From Acipenser ruthenus (lineage: Eukaryota; Chordata; Actinopteri; Acipenseriformes; Acipenseridae): a stretch of 64,000 nt of DNA. This document shows, in pieces, positions 13,387 to 26,930 of this stretch. Each line of letters begins with the position of its first letter. Within the stretch, counting starts at the first letter, position 1. The stretch covers positions 8,194,897 through 8,258,896 of the forward strand of contig NC_081209.1 in the NCBI RefSeq assembly GCF_902713425.1, given 5' to 3'. A program made the position numbers and the translations under genes. A model generated the notes under the pieces. It saw only the letters and a program-made list of their open reading frames with translations. It had not been told where the DNA came from and searched no databases.

Positions 13387-14937
13387 TGTTACATGGGTTC
13401 CTTTCACTTTTACAATGATCTAAAGCAGTACCTTTTTATTAGGGCAATTGAATTAACCAATTAAACTAGACCGGTTTGGCTTTGGTTTCATTTCTAAGGC
13501 TTCTCTTTATCACCTTATCTTTCATTGGCCCCGCCCTGGTGTCTATTACAGTCATCGACCTAAGCTTTCTTTAAATTCACTTTGCATTTTTGATTCACCC
13601 CAAATCTGCCACAACAGCTGGCTTTAACAATGTATAAGACTTGAGTCAGAAAGCAGCCGAGAAGTTTGCAAAGTGAAAACATCAATATGTAATGCTTTGT
13701 TCCACTCCATTACCAGGCTATAATCCGGTATTCTGGTGTCTGAAATCATTACCCTACTATGATCAAAGCATCTGCACTGTGAGACTGATTTCCTTAAAAA
13801 TGAACAAGAACAGTTCTAAACTGGTACACTAAAAGTCATCATTTTATTACCCCATTCCTCACTAAGTGGCTGCAGATACAAAGTAAAAGTATTGATGTGC
13901 AAGCAATCTTTCAGAAAAGCACAGTTTAAATCCTTTGGGGTTCTAAACTGGTTCTATTCCTCACCAACATTCTTTCATTGCCAGCCTGAAACACTCTTAG
14001 AAGCAGAACAATGAAAACTCATTGGTGTCTGAGGCCCCCTTTAAACCAGAGGAATAATACCTTTCACCCTTCCAGTGAGCTGCAGACCCAGTGAACCTGA
14101 ACAGGCCATTTGTGTAGTGAAGCACTGGTGATTTTACTCTGGCCAGCCAGCACGAGGACACACAATCTGTGCATGTTTATCATCCACTTCACACAGAGCT
14201 CACAGTGCTAGAGAGACTGGAGAATGGGGCATGTCAGTGATCAATAGGGTATAGCACTGAGAGCTGAGAAGGGAGTTTGTGCTTTTATTCTTGAAAGTCA
14301 AGCCTTGAATGAGAGACTGGACTCCGAGACAGAAGAATGATTGGTAGACATTTAGCCTGGAAAGAAGTTTACAACTTTGGAAGAACATCACTCAAGAAGC
14401 AGAGATTCTGTCATTTTCTACACACCTATGGTGGCAGATTTGGAATTCATATAAAAATTACAAAGTGAACTTATGGAAAGCTCAGCAAATGAGTGCAATT
14501 TGAGACGCCAGGGTGGGACAAACAAAAGATAAGGTGATAAAGGGAAGCAGGGTTTGACATTAACCATAGCCCTGCAGCCAGGAGTCAGTAGTTATGAAGT
14601 ACCACAGGCCCACCTAGGTGGGTAACATATTTTAATTCTATAATGTATATAGCAAGTGGCTTCCGTTATAACCCCCCCTCCGATAACGGTGTCATTGAAC
14701 TAGTCCGAGCTTTCTTGCCGCACGTCGTATTTGTTGTACAGTCAGAATCTGAGACTACGTATTGAAGTGCTGTTGGTCAGACTCGTTACCTGGACATGGC
14801 AATTTTTTACAACTTAGCAAACGACTTCACTGATAAGCCAAAAGTGAAGCATTGGAATCAATAATGATAAAGAAAGAAATTATGAAGATGAAAATTTAGA
14901 GTGGAGTGGAAGAAAGACTTAATCTGGCTTCATGATG

Positions 14938-14940
<3 letters not shown>

Positions 14941-15007
<67 letters not shown>
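14941..15007. repeat. (AT)n microsatellite
   Basis: This is an uninterrupted run of about 33 AT units. Confidence 0.97.
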
Positions 15008-15010
<3 letters not shown>

Positions 15011-15180
15011 CCAGTAAAAACACTACCTCAGTGGCCCAAGGGGCCAGTAGTTAAAAATCTAAATGTGGAGCCTGAAAGCATTAAGAATTAAAACTGAAGC
15101 CAAACCAATCCAGTTCAATTGGTTAATTGCCTTAATAAAAATGACAGATCATGGTAAAAGTGAAAGGAAAACCATGTAAA

Positions 15181-15243
15181 AGAACATAACAATTTATTAA
15201 TGAAAGGAGGCCATTCAGCCCATCTAGTCTTGTCTGGTTCAAG
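15181..15243 (+). repeat. fish interspersed repeat fragment, copy 2
   Basis: The block contains AAAGGAGGCCATTCAGCCC and CTTGTCTGGTTC. It is the inverted counterpart of 13323-13386. Sequence beyond 15243 does not match the other copy. Confidence 0.5.
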
Positions 15244-18200
15244 GTCAAAAACTGAATTGCCATTTTTGGAATTCTGCCCACCACCATGAGCGCCAATATG
15301 TTTTCTTACACACAAATAACAAACAGGTCAAGCGGTCAACCCCAGATCTGTCCTGTATCTTTCGAGCTGCGAGTCCCATTGGGATGAACACTGCTTTTGT
15401 CTTATTTATCATGCAAATCAGAAGCGGTGGGGATTCAAATCCATGTTCTGGTGGATTATTTGTCATTTATTGACCCATTGGGTCTCACAAAAGTGCTCCG
15501 TCTGCTGTTTCTCCCTTGTAAAGCCAGTTTTCATCTTCTCCTTGTCCAATCTGCGTGTCATCTCCTGTTACCCTGGGCCCACACTTAAAAAAACAATCTG
15601 TCATCTTAACTGTGCCAGGAAACTTTTCTATAACTTCCTCAGCAACTGGGACTCGAATCAGCAAGTTGCTCCATGTGTTTTCAATCAGTCGCTACTCCGG
15701 GATGCTGTGAGGTGAAGCTTCTCTCACAGTCACAGAACCTGCGGCTGAATGACATGCAGAGTTTTCATGCATCCACGCTGATAATGCGCCAACAGCCTGC
15801 AGCATTTCCCATGCTCACTGATAGGCAGTCAGGCTTGCCCACCATTAACTTTAAGAAGCGCTAACCATTTTAACTGTAACTGACAAGCACAGAGTGGTAA
15901 TGATAGGGGGACCAGTGGAAGCACTAATGAGAAGTTCAGATCATTTATTTTAGAAGCCAGCTTTATCACTCCTTTACCTTTACTCCAGAACAATAAATGG
16001 CACATCCTCCATCTGCCTCATAAAAATTATGTCACCCCACCCCCAAGTCTTTTGAGAGAGTTCCAATAAGAAATCAAATCCTGGAATAAAATGCACAAAA
16101 GATGTTTTCATCAGAAGTTGTTTTGAAGGACAATACTATGAACACAGTCTAACAAAAACCAGGTTATTAAGCATATTAAAAACAGGCCCAGTGTTTATGA
16201 AGCCTAATCCAGAGCCTACAATAACCTGAAGCAGCACTTACCCTGGCAGACTCAGACAGCACGCCCTGTCACTGCACTGTGCAAACAATACCTACTTAAA
16301 TAAACTGCACTCCTAAAATGTATTATTAATCTTCACCCTTTTGTCCAGTTTAAAACATTTCTATATAAAAGTAAAAATGTACTTTTTCATAGTTTATATT
16401 TAAATGTCAGCACAGCAAGAGACCTTCAAAACAATTTCACAATTAAATCAGGTGTGATCTCTGTGATAAATGGATCACAAGCAACATGCCTAACAAGGCT
16501 GTGTTAATGGTCTCACACTCGGTTCCACTTCTACACTCACTTAGGCTGTAATAACTAAATACAAGTTGCTTTCCTCCCCTGCCCTGCAGTTTAATCCTGT
16601 CCCAAATCTTTATACACATTTGTATTTACAGTAAAAACAAATCAGTGTGTACAAAATAGGAAACACACATACAAGCAAACCTGTACACAGTTTAAGGTTT
16701 AACCTTGCACCTTGTTAAAAGCAGGTGTGCAAGTTATAAAACTAGCATTTGTTTTTTGAAGGTTGGCTTGACTATTATAATAGCAGCTTGCAAACTAGAG
16801 GATACGATGCCAACATTTAATCTGCATGTAACCCTCTGGAACCTCGTCAGATTTTGAATGGGATTAAGATAAACCACAAGTGCACAGATTCCTCTGAATC
16901 ACTGGATTTGGCATGGACTGTGCCTCGTGTAGCCAGCTTTTTTTCGTTACCACGGCAATTATGCCTGCGTAGTGGCATGGTCTCACAAATGAATTGCATA
17001 TAAAAAGGACTATGTGTGGTAACGTTGGAACAAACATGGATTTCAAAATTCAGATTGTATTTAAGCTTTTTTTCGGCTGGATAGCAGTATTTTTGGTATT
17101 GAAATGTTTCAAGTCATAACATGGTCATTTTGACTTTCAAAATACATTAATTGACAATAGATAAAACATTTATAAACCAACCACTTTATGTTCCTGAAAG
17201 GTGTTGTCACTTTAATGTTCCATTGTATAAATACTGGACCCAGTATTGCTTACTTGACTCGGTAAACTGTTTCCTGCAGGCTCAGACAGGCTAATATGTT
17301 TCACTGGAGTGTAGAGTAGACTCCATACCTCTTAATAGAGAAATGCCTCCCCTGCACTCCCCATCACAACCATTGCAGGAACAACAAAGGTTGTTGATGG
17401 TGTGACAACGGATATCCTTCTGAGACCAGAATTGAGCTGCTGCTCCCGTACAGACTGTGGCTTGCTGTGCTTTGAAGAAATATTCAGCTGGAAGAAGGAA
17501 CAAAGTTACCTGATTGTCTAGACACTTTATGATTAGCAAAACGCATCATCTTTTGTTTCAAGGTAGTTTACCATTACTCCAATATAAAAGATCCCTCTCA
17601 AGACAAATGCTCCATTCAGGACCATACTGAATCTATTGTAACATATCCAGCGTTCGACACTTCTCATTGCAAGACAATGGGATTCTTAAGATGGAAAAAG
17701 AGAGAGAAAATAAGGAATGTGGTCTAGGTGGCACAGTGGGTTTATTCATGTGCTAGCCTTTTTATGCCTCTATACCATATATATAAAAAACCCTGATAAA
17801 GGCACCTTTTAATGTGGTACGCGAAAACAATAAATCTTGTGTGGTTTGTGATGCCCGCGTGACGTCTTTACACAACCAGATTCCAAAGTATGAACAGGTG
17901 CAATAGCAGCTTCTTCACAGGAGATAGAGAAAGAAAGAAGGGAACTATGGTAATTATGGCACAGTGACTGCATCTGAGGGCAGGTGTACATGTTGAGCAA
18001 TGCAGGTTAGAGTGAAGACAGGTATGAATAGTCTATTCTGAGCAGATAATGAGCAGGTACAGTGGTGTTTCATACAGGTGTGAATGACATGGCTCGGTGC
18101 AACACCCAGACAGTAAGCAGGCAACTCTTCAAACAAGAGCTTGGCAGCCTACATGCTGTGCTGTCACACACAAAACAAACAAGTCACGCTCCCCACTGGA

Positions 18201-18551
18201 CTTTCGCACTAAGAATGTGGTCACTGCCTCCTGCAGTGTTGTCATTATCGTCTACTTGTAGTTTCTAGTAAGTCGATGTGACATCAGTCACACGTAAATA
18301 ATGGTAAAAACCAGGCACTTATTGGGTTCTGAGTCACAAACAGGGCTGGGGTCTATTCCATTTCCAATTCCTTTTCAAATCACTTCCAGTGGCAATTCTA
18401 ATTATTTCAAAGGAATTGCAATTTATATTTTAGAGACCTAATTACTGTGATTGTTCAACTGCTTTCATCTGAAGCCGATTTATTTGATCAGCCGTAACTT
18501 CATCATTATGTCTCTGTTTTAAAAACAATGTTGTTCTCCATTGTTTATCTT

Positions 18552-18566
18552 GGGGGGGGGGGGGGG
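18552..18566. repeat. poly-G run
   Basis: A run of 15 consecutive G. Its length may be unreliable in an assembly. Confidence 0.9.
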
Positions 18567-20879
18567 ATAGACTGAAGCAATCAGGAATCCCAGAAGGTGA
18601 GGCACTGGAAAGCAAACACATTGTACCTGACCCACATCCAGAGCCCAGGTCAAGGCAGCGACAGACTCATGGAGATGAATGAGATGATAGGCAGAGCCTT
18701 GGGCAGCCCTTGAGTAAAGTGCAGACCTGCCATGGACTCAACACTTAAACAAGAACTTTTACCTTAACCCTCTCCTTTTTGGGCATAATGTTGCCACTTC
18801 CAGGGCTGGTTCATGTAAACCACTCAGGAACTAGGAATGCTCTTAATGAATCTCCAAAAGGAAAATAGATAGGAAAACAAACACTATGAATACAGAGCTA
18901 CAGAGATCATGCTTGTTTCAGCCACAGGATTACCCCTAAAAATAGGTTGTTGATGCAACCCAGAGGGGGTTGCATATCTCAGACGAAAGTAAAATAAAGC
19001 AAATGTTCTATAAAAAAGTTAAGACTTTTTTTTTTTTAGACTAGTTTGTATGTCAAGTAAGTTGTACATTAATATTGGACATAAATCCGCAAGACTGTTT
19101 TCAATTAAATCAGTCTATAGATCTCAAACCCTGTAACTGTGTTGCACACTGCTACCTTGGCTGCTGTTAAACGTCTGCCAAAAAGGAAATAAGACTATAA
19201 AAATATGCAAGATAACAGAGACGTGTCCAGTAATCTCAAGTACACAGACACAGGCATTAGCCAAACATTTGTTAATTAACTTTCTTAACGTCTAAACTGA
19301 AGTACAGACAGGTGCAGTCTTTGGTCAATGCAATACTCAAGCAGTTTATTTTGTTCCTTTCCAAGGTTGTAAACCTGACAGCAGTGCAGCAGCAGTTTTA
19401 GTTTCTTGCCAATACTGAACACTGCACAAGGTACAGTAGGACACAGGGATGAAACCACTAACTGACTCACATGCAGGTCATTCCTGCTTCAGTGGACCAA
19501 CAGGAGTTACTCAATCAATCAAATCATTATCTTTGCTGGAAAGCCCTTAATACATTGTTAGACATTATTTCTATTGGCCATCACAGGTCATCAAAATGGG
19601 ACAACACCTGCCCTGGCCCCATTTCCCAAACACCTGTGGGCATCATTAATCACAAATGGAGGAAACCCCTCCCAGAATGATATCCACTTGAGCTAAAATG
19701 ACCCATTAAGAATGAAGGTCAAAGCAGCAAAGGAGATGATGGAGAGGAATGAGAAATGCCAGAGCAAAGCTTGGAAAGTATTTGGGCAAAGTGCAAACTA
19801 GTCTTGAACTTATAGTAATTTATAGTATGATGTTGAATTTGTTATTTTCCAGTCAAAAAAAAAGTTTTGATCTTGAGTAAAATATCATATTTTTATATTT
19901 ATAGAGGTCTGAAAGTTAAAGTAGTATCTCCCAGGCAACAGCTAGAATTCTGGCAAAATATATGTTACCACTGGGGGGCTGGACTTGGGTGGAGAAATAC
20001 ATCGGAGGTAGTCCTTCAAATTTCAGGTTGTGGGTTGAGGATCCATTTGAAGGAGCAAGGTGATATCTACGTGTTTCAATGTTCAAAGTGAACATCATGC
20101 AAGTCCATCACGTACAGCAATACAAACCGTATAGTATGAACAAGGGGCTGCATCCAGGTCATTCCAATCCTACCTGCAAACGCTGTGCTAACAGCTTGGA
20201 GGTGGGAGAGTTAATGATGCTCCACTCCAAGTAAAAAGGACAAGCCCTTCACGCTAGGCTATGGCTGTCTGGTTTATAAATCAACTCACTTGCACGTTTA
20301 GCACTTGGTTGCAACTTCACTTCTGCTCATTAAAGTAAATTCTTAGATAACATGAGACTAACCTCCACTACTGCTTGAAAAGAATGAAATGTAGTTCAAT
20401 GCGATTTACAAGTGCCTACATAATCAATCTGTTCCGCACTCCAGTGGGGTGTTGATTTATGACTCTATAGCAAACAGGCTTTCAATTATGCAGCTCCACA
20501 GTTCTGGGCTGCAGGAATTCAATGCACCAATATATTAAAGTGTCACCATAAAAGTTCAAACTAAGCTAATAAACTGTTTAATTGCATGCCTTGTACTCAA
20601 GGCCAATGTGCAACTGAAACTATTTTTTGTGAAAGGAGTCCTTCGGTGCTGAACAATAGGCTGACAAACCTTTGCAGTAATAAAATAAAAGTTAATAAAT
20701 GATGTAATTGTTACATACTAACCTGAAAAGAACCAAGGCTGTAAATATCTGCATTCAATAGATTACACTTTTACAACGTTATGGCAAGACTAAGAGTTAC
20801 TAATCCTGGAGTAAGTAAATAAATAAAAATCAATCAATTATGATATTAACATACGATACATCCCCCGCCACAGTTACAA

Positions 20880-21550
20880 AACAAAAATCATGAAGATCAA
20901 GACACGAAGTACCAATTCAGTGATAATCAAGGTAACAACATCGAAGAAGTGGATTCATTCACATACTTGGGTAGCATTGTTGACACAACAGGTGGTACAG
21001 ATACAGATGTCAAAGTAGGAATTGGCAAAGCTAGGGCAGCCTTCATCATGCTAAACAAGATCTGGAAAATCGAGAGACATTTCAACAACTACAAAACTCT
21101 GCATATTCAATTCCAGTGTAAAAGTGTTACTGTTATATGGTGCAGAGACCTGGAGAACAACTAAAACCATACGCAACAAGATCCAAACATTTGTAAATAG
21201 ATGCCTGCGAAGAGTACTCGGAATATGGTGACCAGAAAAGATATCAAACGAAGAACTATGGCAGAGATTACAAGAAAAACCAATGAAACAGCAGATCAGA
21301 AGAAGAAAGTGGGGATGCATCGGACAACCAGCAACCAACATCACAAAGCAGGCTCTCCAGTGGAATCCCCAGGGAAAGAGGAAAAGAGGGAGACCAGGAA
21401 ACACCTGGCGGAGAGACACAGTAGCAGAGATGGAGGCATCAGACTACACTTGGAAACAACTGAGGTTACATGCCCAAAGTCATGTGCGGTGGTGTTGTCC
21501 ATGGCCTATGTTCCTCGATGGAATGAATGGCTTAACTAACTAACTAACAT
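20880..21550 (+). mobile_element. RTE-like LINE, 5'-truncated and broken
   Basis: This is the C-terminal part of a non-LTR reverse transcriptase ORF. It has the motifs DSFTYLGSIVDTTGGTD (20949 on), LLYGAETWRTTK (near 21130), CLRRVLGIW (near 21210) and GKRKRGRPGNTWRRDT (near 21375). I associate this block with RTE-type elements; the clade is not certain. The frame shifts by one base near 21129, a TGA follows the GIW motif, and part of the block after KWGCIG is missing, so the copy is dead. The end is marked by repeats of TAAC at 21534-21547, the sort of short tandem tail that RTE elements use. Confidence 0.75.
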
Positions 21551-22036
21551 CCCCTGGCACGACTGTAAATACAAAATGAAAGCTGTGACCATCATGAAGA
21601 GGTATACACCACCACAACCTGAATGTACATGTACAAACAGAAGTGAGACATACAGACAGGCTCCTACATACATTCTCAGATTCTGCTACTCTTAATTGCA
21701 TAAGGGGTTCTCGAATATGCATTGGAACAAAGCGGAAGCACGGAGAGGTAGCTGTTCAGCCCCATTGGTAGTACAGTAATCCAGGCAGGTGTGCAGCTCT
21801 GGGCTGTCAAAAAGCACAGTTAACCAGGTCTATGAACTCTTTAATATTATTCTTGTCTCTCTCTGTGTTCAGGTTATAACACCTACAGTACTAATGTATT
21901 GCAGCTGATTGCATCAGCAAATGGATTAGAGTTTTTATTTGGAATCTCTGGAAGTTTGGAATAAATGGGAGGGGCTTGTTGTTGAAGCCGTTAGTGATGT
22001 GGGGAGGCTAGGCAAGGCTCCAGGGTGTGATCACGC

Positions 22037-22038
<2 letters not shown>

Positions 22039-22075
<37 letters not shown>
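22039..22075. repeat. (AC)n microsatellite
   Basis: About 18 AC units. Confidence 0.96.
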
Positions 22076-22076
<1 letters not shown>

Positions 22077-23426
22077 CAGACCCTGTCCCGGACCGTCGCT
22101 CCTCAACACCACCCACCCAGCACAGCCTTCAGCCATAACAGCTGCTCCGATGAAAAAGAAATGCCAATAAAACTTTCACAAAACCAGCAGTTAGAGAAAA
22201 TTCACTTTGGCATGTACAGAAGGGCAGGTTTTTACAAACACTTCCCCTGACAAAAATTCCTGTTAAGAATCACACTCTGATTAGGAATGCTGTTCAAGAT
22301 TGAGTTAGCCCAGGTACTGTAATACCTGTAATAGTTACACACTACTTTAGTGGAAAAGCATGCTGGATAGAGGCAAATGTTGGAGCCCCAGTACACAGCA
22401 GCTCTGAAGAGAGTATTACACTGTTGAAGCATTGGTCTTCTTAGCAGATAGCTGTAGAGGTGTGTGGGTTTGCAATATGCTCCTGGTTTACGACACCCAC
22501 TTCAATGAGTTACACACACAAGGACGCTTTGGATAGACCGACCTCTGCCAGCCACACTGTGGGGGAATTACTCAAAACAAAACACTTCTTGTCAGAGAAA
22601 TATTATTTATTTTGTTCAAATTTAAAATGGAACTTACTTAAAATGACCACATAGAAGGACCCAGAAAAATTAATTGTTTCAAGTTTATTAATGGACTTTT
22701 CCATTCAAACTAAACCCAAGTTTTCAAAACGTGCTGATCGCGGGTTATTGAAGTAGTGTGAACAGGGTATTAGAGAAGGCTGTTTGAGCATCGTCTACCT
22801 CAGCTCTGCAGTGATGCTGTCAAGGCATTGAGTGACAGAGCTTTAATGTAAGGGGCAGTAAAAGGAAGGGCCAGGCTCCTTTGAAAAGAGCTGATCAGAC
22901 AAGAATAGCAAAACAGAAGAGACATCAAACTTCAAAGTGCATTAAATGACTCGCTGCTTTCAAACATCATGACTCACAATGCATAGAAGAGGAAAGTCTA
23001 GATCTCTGAAGTGCAACATTCAGGTCATCTCTACCACACCTCCTCTAATCAATATGGTATGAGAACTTGTCTTTAAAATATGTGTCCTGTTCTAAAGGAA
23101 CCCCAGCCAGTAGGGTAGGGGTTTCTACTTGTCCTGTAGCCAGTGCAGGTTTTTTGTATGCCCTCAAAATGTGTTACTGAAATGATCTGGTGCCAGCAAT
23201 CAGGCTAAACACCTCCATAGTTACAATACCTAACAAAGTAATATTACTGGTCATGTACATCAATGAACTATCCTAACTGTGCAGTTTTTAAAAGAACCAC
23301 ATGTTACAGCAAATTATTTTCATTTTATAACATATCTAGAACACAGCCACTAAGTAAACCATTGAATACACACAGGTGACATTTGTTACAAGATGGAAAA
23401 CAACTAGAACAACAGTTCAGTGCACC

Positions 23427-23488
23427 TTAGAGCACTTCAGAGCCCCTGAGAGCACTTCAGAGCTCTCTTCAGAGCCCCTGAGAGCACA
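23427..23488. repeat. short local duplication
   Basis: The block AGAGCACTTCAGAGCCCCTG is followed by AGAGCACTTCAGAGCTCT and then CTTCAGAGCCCCTGAGAGCA. It is a small, imperfect tandem duplication with palindromic words. Confidence 0.7.
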
Positions 23489-24279
23489 AGCCTGTTTGCT
23501 CAGATTGTTGGCACTTAATCACTTTAGCAACATTTCTCAACAGGTTACCTCTATTAACCAGGTTACATAACACAGCAGCTAGTAAAATCAACAAGACATG
23601 CAATTATAAATCCTGTAGTACAAACCTGGGTATAATTACATTACCAAATGATCTTCAATGGCAATGCAGCAATGGCTTTGTACAGTGCTGGCAGCTGCAA
23701 GGTGCCAGTGAAATGGTACCACATATTTTGATATGTGGTGCTAATGCAGTACTGTACCTGGAACACTGTGCAAAATTTGCTCCAAATGTGTTGCTGTTTC
23801 TGGTTTTTGTGGTTTGCTAATGTCTGCTGGGGCGATATCCTGGTATCATAATGCTATCCCAATGGGGAATTTTGCAACGCTTCTGTATTAGCGAGAGATT
23901 TGTTGCAGCTTATGCACTCAGATAACCTAAGCTCTGTGACTCAAGCCTATGAAACAGGATGTATTTGTAGAAAACAGTCTTCCGAGTTGTAATTGGGCCT
24001 TTCCGAAGCTGGTTAATGAGTCGTGCATTAAAGAAGATCAGAACTGTACATTGTGTAACACTGAAACTTATGTCATCCCACCAGGAAGTGAGTGTTTGTT
24101 TCAGCTTTCCGTCTCCCGATTAATAGCCTGTCTGGCACGGCTAACAGATAGGATTCTTCTCACACTATATAGATCCTCGTTTACCTGGCAGCTCAGTCAT
24201 TCAGATAGTAACCTGGAGAAGATCCAGGTACTGCGCACAAGCCAATCAAACCTCTCTCCCACACAGATCAAAGGGGCAG

Positions 24280-24289
24280 CCATATAAGG
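24280..24289. promoter_or_regulatory. perfect CArG-box match in intron 1
   Basis: CCATATAAGG fits the SRF consensus. It lies about 2.3 kb downstream of the start codon inside intron 1, nearer to the presumed promoter than the match at 8469. Occupancy is unproven. Confidence 0.3.
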
Positions 24290-26351
24290 CAATTATGGGA
24301 ACCTTGCTCTGTACTGATCAATCATGGTTCTGTTACAGGTACAGTATACTGACTTTTAGGCTGTGTCTAGACTAGCGGTGCCAATCTCTGTACCCTTTAT
24401 TATAAAACATGCAGTGCCCAGGACAGTAGCACCACAGTGACCTAGGATCATTGAAATGTACGGAAATAACACTGCCCCTAAGCTTGATCCCAGTAAAACA
24501 TCAATATTTATTTCTACAGCCAAGATTTAAATCAGTGAAACCCCAGCCAAATTTTCAATTACAGATCGTTGTAGAGAACAAAATAATTCACCATGCTGCT
24601 TGCATTCTCTACATAGGGCTCTTGCAATTTTGAAAGACGCATTGCAAACGTATTTTTATTTTAGAACATGAGATCCGGTATTACTGTGTTCTCAGTTTGC
24701 ATGTCTTACCTTCAGCTATTTTTTTTTACGGTTTCACTTCCAAGGTTATTTCACCTCAGCAGTATCTTCAGAGTCAGAGCATGTTACTGGCTACAAACCA
24801 TGCCAGCCAATAGTTTACAGAACACAGTACACAGTGTGCTTCCTCCCTGTGAGTTTTCATGAAGTCTCAAGATATCCCCTCAAGTTTTCAGTCACACCAA
24901 ATTGAGTTACCAGTATGTCAATAAAGTAAAACAAAAACAGCTTGGGTTTATTATATTGAATTGGACCAGAAAGAATTGCCTGTGCCCTTTTAACAACTCC
25001 TGTAATCTACTAATCTAATCTGCTCTTTAAATAATTAAAGAGTTTGGGTAAACCTGTCTGACAGCTTTCTGAAAGCTTTCTGAAACGTGGTGTAACAATG
25101 GCAGGAAAAACTTTGGTCTTAAATACAGTACTGTATTCATCAATGCCTGCTGGCTTTCAAATATTCAGAGGTCATAAGACAATAGGTACTGTATCACAAT
25201 ACACACGATATAGGTGAGGAGCTACTTTGAATGACATGTCCTCTCAAATGCCACAACTTTGCTCTCTGAATATGATCGCATCTGAAGGAGTTCGCGAGAA
25301 CGCATGCTGGGAGTCGCACTTAACAAGGTTCTCGTGAAAAGAATAAGGCTTCTGTGCAGATAAACAAATAGGAAAATGACCAATCCTTAACTCCATCCCC
25401 GTTTCCTGCTCCTCGGCAGCTGTAAACTTTAAACGGTTTGGTTTTGGAATTCCACGCGGTGTTTTTTTGCAATGTAAAGTGTAAAAACAGCATTTTAAAG
25501 TGTTTTGGGAATAAATGCGGGTTATAATGTTGCCCTGGGGAGCCCAACAGTTTTGTGATTACTAATGTGGTCTTCCACAGTTTAGTGAAGACTTCTTGAA
25601 AAGCCTAACCAGAAATTAAATTGAATATTTCCATGTTTCCACTGCAGCAAAGCATAATGTCACCTGTGTGTCTTACCGCTGGTGAAGCAAAATCTTTACT
25701 AAACACTACTTTAAATACTATTTAAAAAATCTTCCAATGAAAACAGATTAATGTGAAGAATGTCACAAGTGTTTCTGGTGCTCGTCTGTAATTTAAAACC
25801 CACGAACACACTACACCTAAGAATAGTAAATCAACAATGGACTTTTAAAACATGTCTTCTTTCCTTAGACAGTTCAGGAATCGTGCGCAACCCCCGGTGT
25901 CTGTATTGCTGTCAATGTGTTTTTAAACATTAAACAAAGATGTTTAATAATAAAATGATGAGCACAACTGCAAAGTAAAATCTATTTCAGGATTCAGAAT
26001 GTCTCCACGCGGCTCTTGTGAACTGTACCACTAATTACAAGAAAAAGACAACGTCATAATTTAGATGCATGTTTAAATCACAAGGCAGTTCGTCATGTGC
26101 TACATGCTTAAGTATCAGATTTAGCTGTGGATTTACCTCACAAATATGTAAATCACAGAAATATAACTAATCGAGAACTCAACCTAAATAAAACAAAACA
26201 ATGTAGCGATGAGCAGGGTTAAAAAAAAAACAAAAAAAACATTGCCCTGTTAGAAGGCGATTTAAATACTGTAAATGCAGTTTTCTGGCGATAACATATG
26301 GTATACTAAGGGGGACTGCTAATGCGGGTACTGTTTTACATTCTACCCAAT

Positions 26352-26355
<4 letters not shown>

Positions 26356-26443
<88 letters not shown>
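26356..26443. repeat. (TA)n(CA)n compound microsatellite
   Basis: About 22 TA units run directly into about 21 AC units, 120 nt inside the exon 1 donor of the smoothelin-like gene. Confidence 0.97.
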
Positions 26444-26444
<1 letters not shown>

Positions 26445-26564
26445 TATTATATGGATATGTGAAACAAGTATAATATTGCACATATGAACTTACATGACCA
26501 TATTAACGTTAATATAATATAATGTAGCATAATTAATACAATGTAAAAAGAAATATGGACTGAC

Positions 26565-26615
26565 CAGTTTTCTGAGCGACGACTCGTCCAGAGTGGAGTA
26601 CCTTTCTCCTGACAT
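26565..26615 (-). CDS. SMTN: smoothelin-like, coding exon 1 with start codon
   Basis: The minus-strand ATG at 26613-26615 opens MSGERYSTLDESSLRKL, followed at once by donor GTCAGT. Human smoothelin begins with a similar short peptide ending LDEGALRKLL (recalled). Joining phase 0 to phase 0 with exon 2 gives the continuous SLRKL-LDGTSDLDERR. The 17-codon exon is too short for ordinary gene finders. The agreement of donor, phase and family N-terminus supports both this start and the link across 25 kb. Transcript data would settle it. Confidence 0.82.
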
Positions 26616-26900
26616 CACGTCGAATTCCGATGTCACCGATTGTTCAGTATTTCCTTGAGGAATGTGAAGTGCGGTGCTGGGTACTTATTTTCTTTGAGTC
26701 GGTCTAGTAGAAGGAAATGACTGCAATCAGATTAAATTCCTTGCAGTCTTCGTGAAGCCGAGTAGCTGGAATTTAAAAGCGAAAGGTTCTTTTTTGTGTG
26801 GGATATAGGAACAGATTCGACTCCCAAAGTTAGCACAAGCACTGTCAGTTTCACTCTCTCCCGAGTGCTGTGGAGCCTCCTCAGACACGCTCCCCGTTCC
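26616..26900 (-). other. SMTN: probable 5' untranslated region of the smoothelin-like gene
   Basis: The sequence runs continuously upstream of the start codon on the minus strand without a convincing acceptor site, so the leader may be unspliced. The transcript start is inferred only from a TATA-like element further out. Confidence 0.35.
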
Positions 26901-26921
26901 CGAATCAAGACTAGCAACCCC

Positions 26922-26930
26922 TTTTTAAAA
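26922..26930 (-). promoter_or_regulatory. TATA-like element, possible smoothelin promoter
   Basis: On the minus strand the sequence is TTTTAAAAA, flanked by GGGG on both sides. It would place initiation near 26895. No CArG box is adjacent. Confidence 0.25.

Larger units (their letters stand above)
1252..26564 (-). other. SMTN: smoothelin-like gene, intron 1 (about 25.3 kb)
   Basis: The intron is bounded by donor GTCAGT at 26559-26564 and acceptor CGCAG at 1252-1256, read on the minus strand. Both flanking exons are in phase 0. Apart from the repeats listed separately, I see no exon, tRNA or other gene. The many short open frames have no recognisable domain and read like random AT-rich sequence. 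Long first introns often hold enhancers, but none can be assigned here with confidence. Confidence 0.8.

Noticed and set aside
17700-17790. tRNA-like head GGTGGCACAGTGGGTTTA, possible SINE
   Set aside because: Neither B box nor recognisable tail; too little to call an element.
23949-24287. 112-codon frame in intron 1 as a nested gene
   Set aside because: No domain, no splice or promoter context; consistent with chance.
26179-26481. 100-codon frame with Cys-Val and Tyr-Ile runs
   Set aside because: Translation of the compound (TA)n(CA)n microsatellite.
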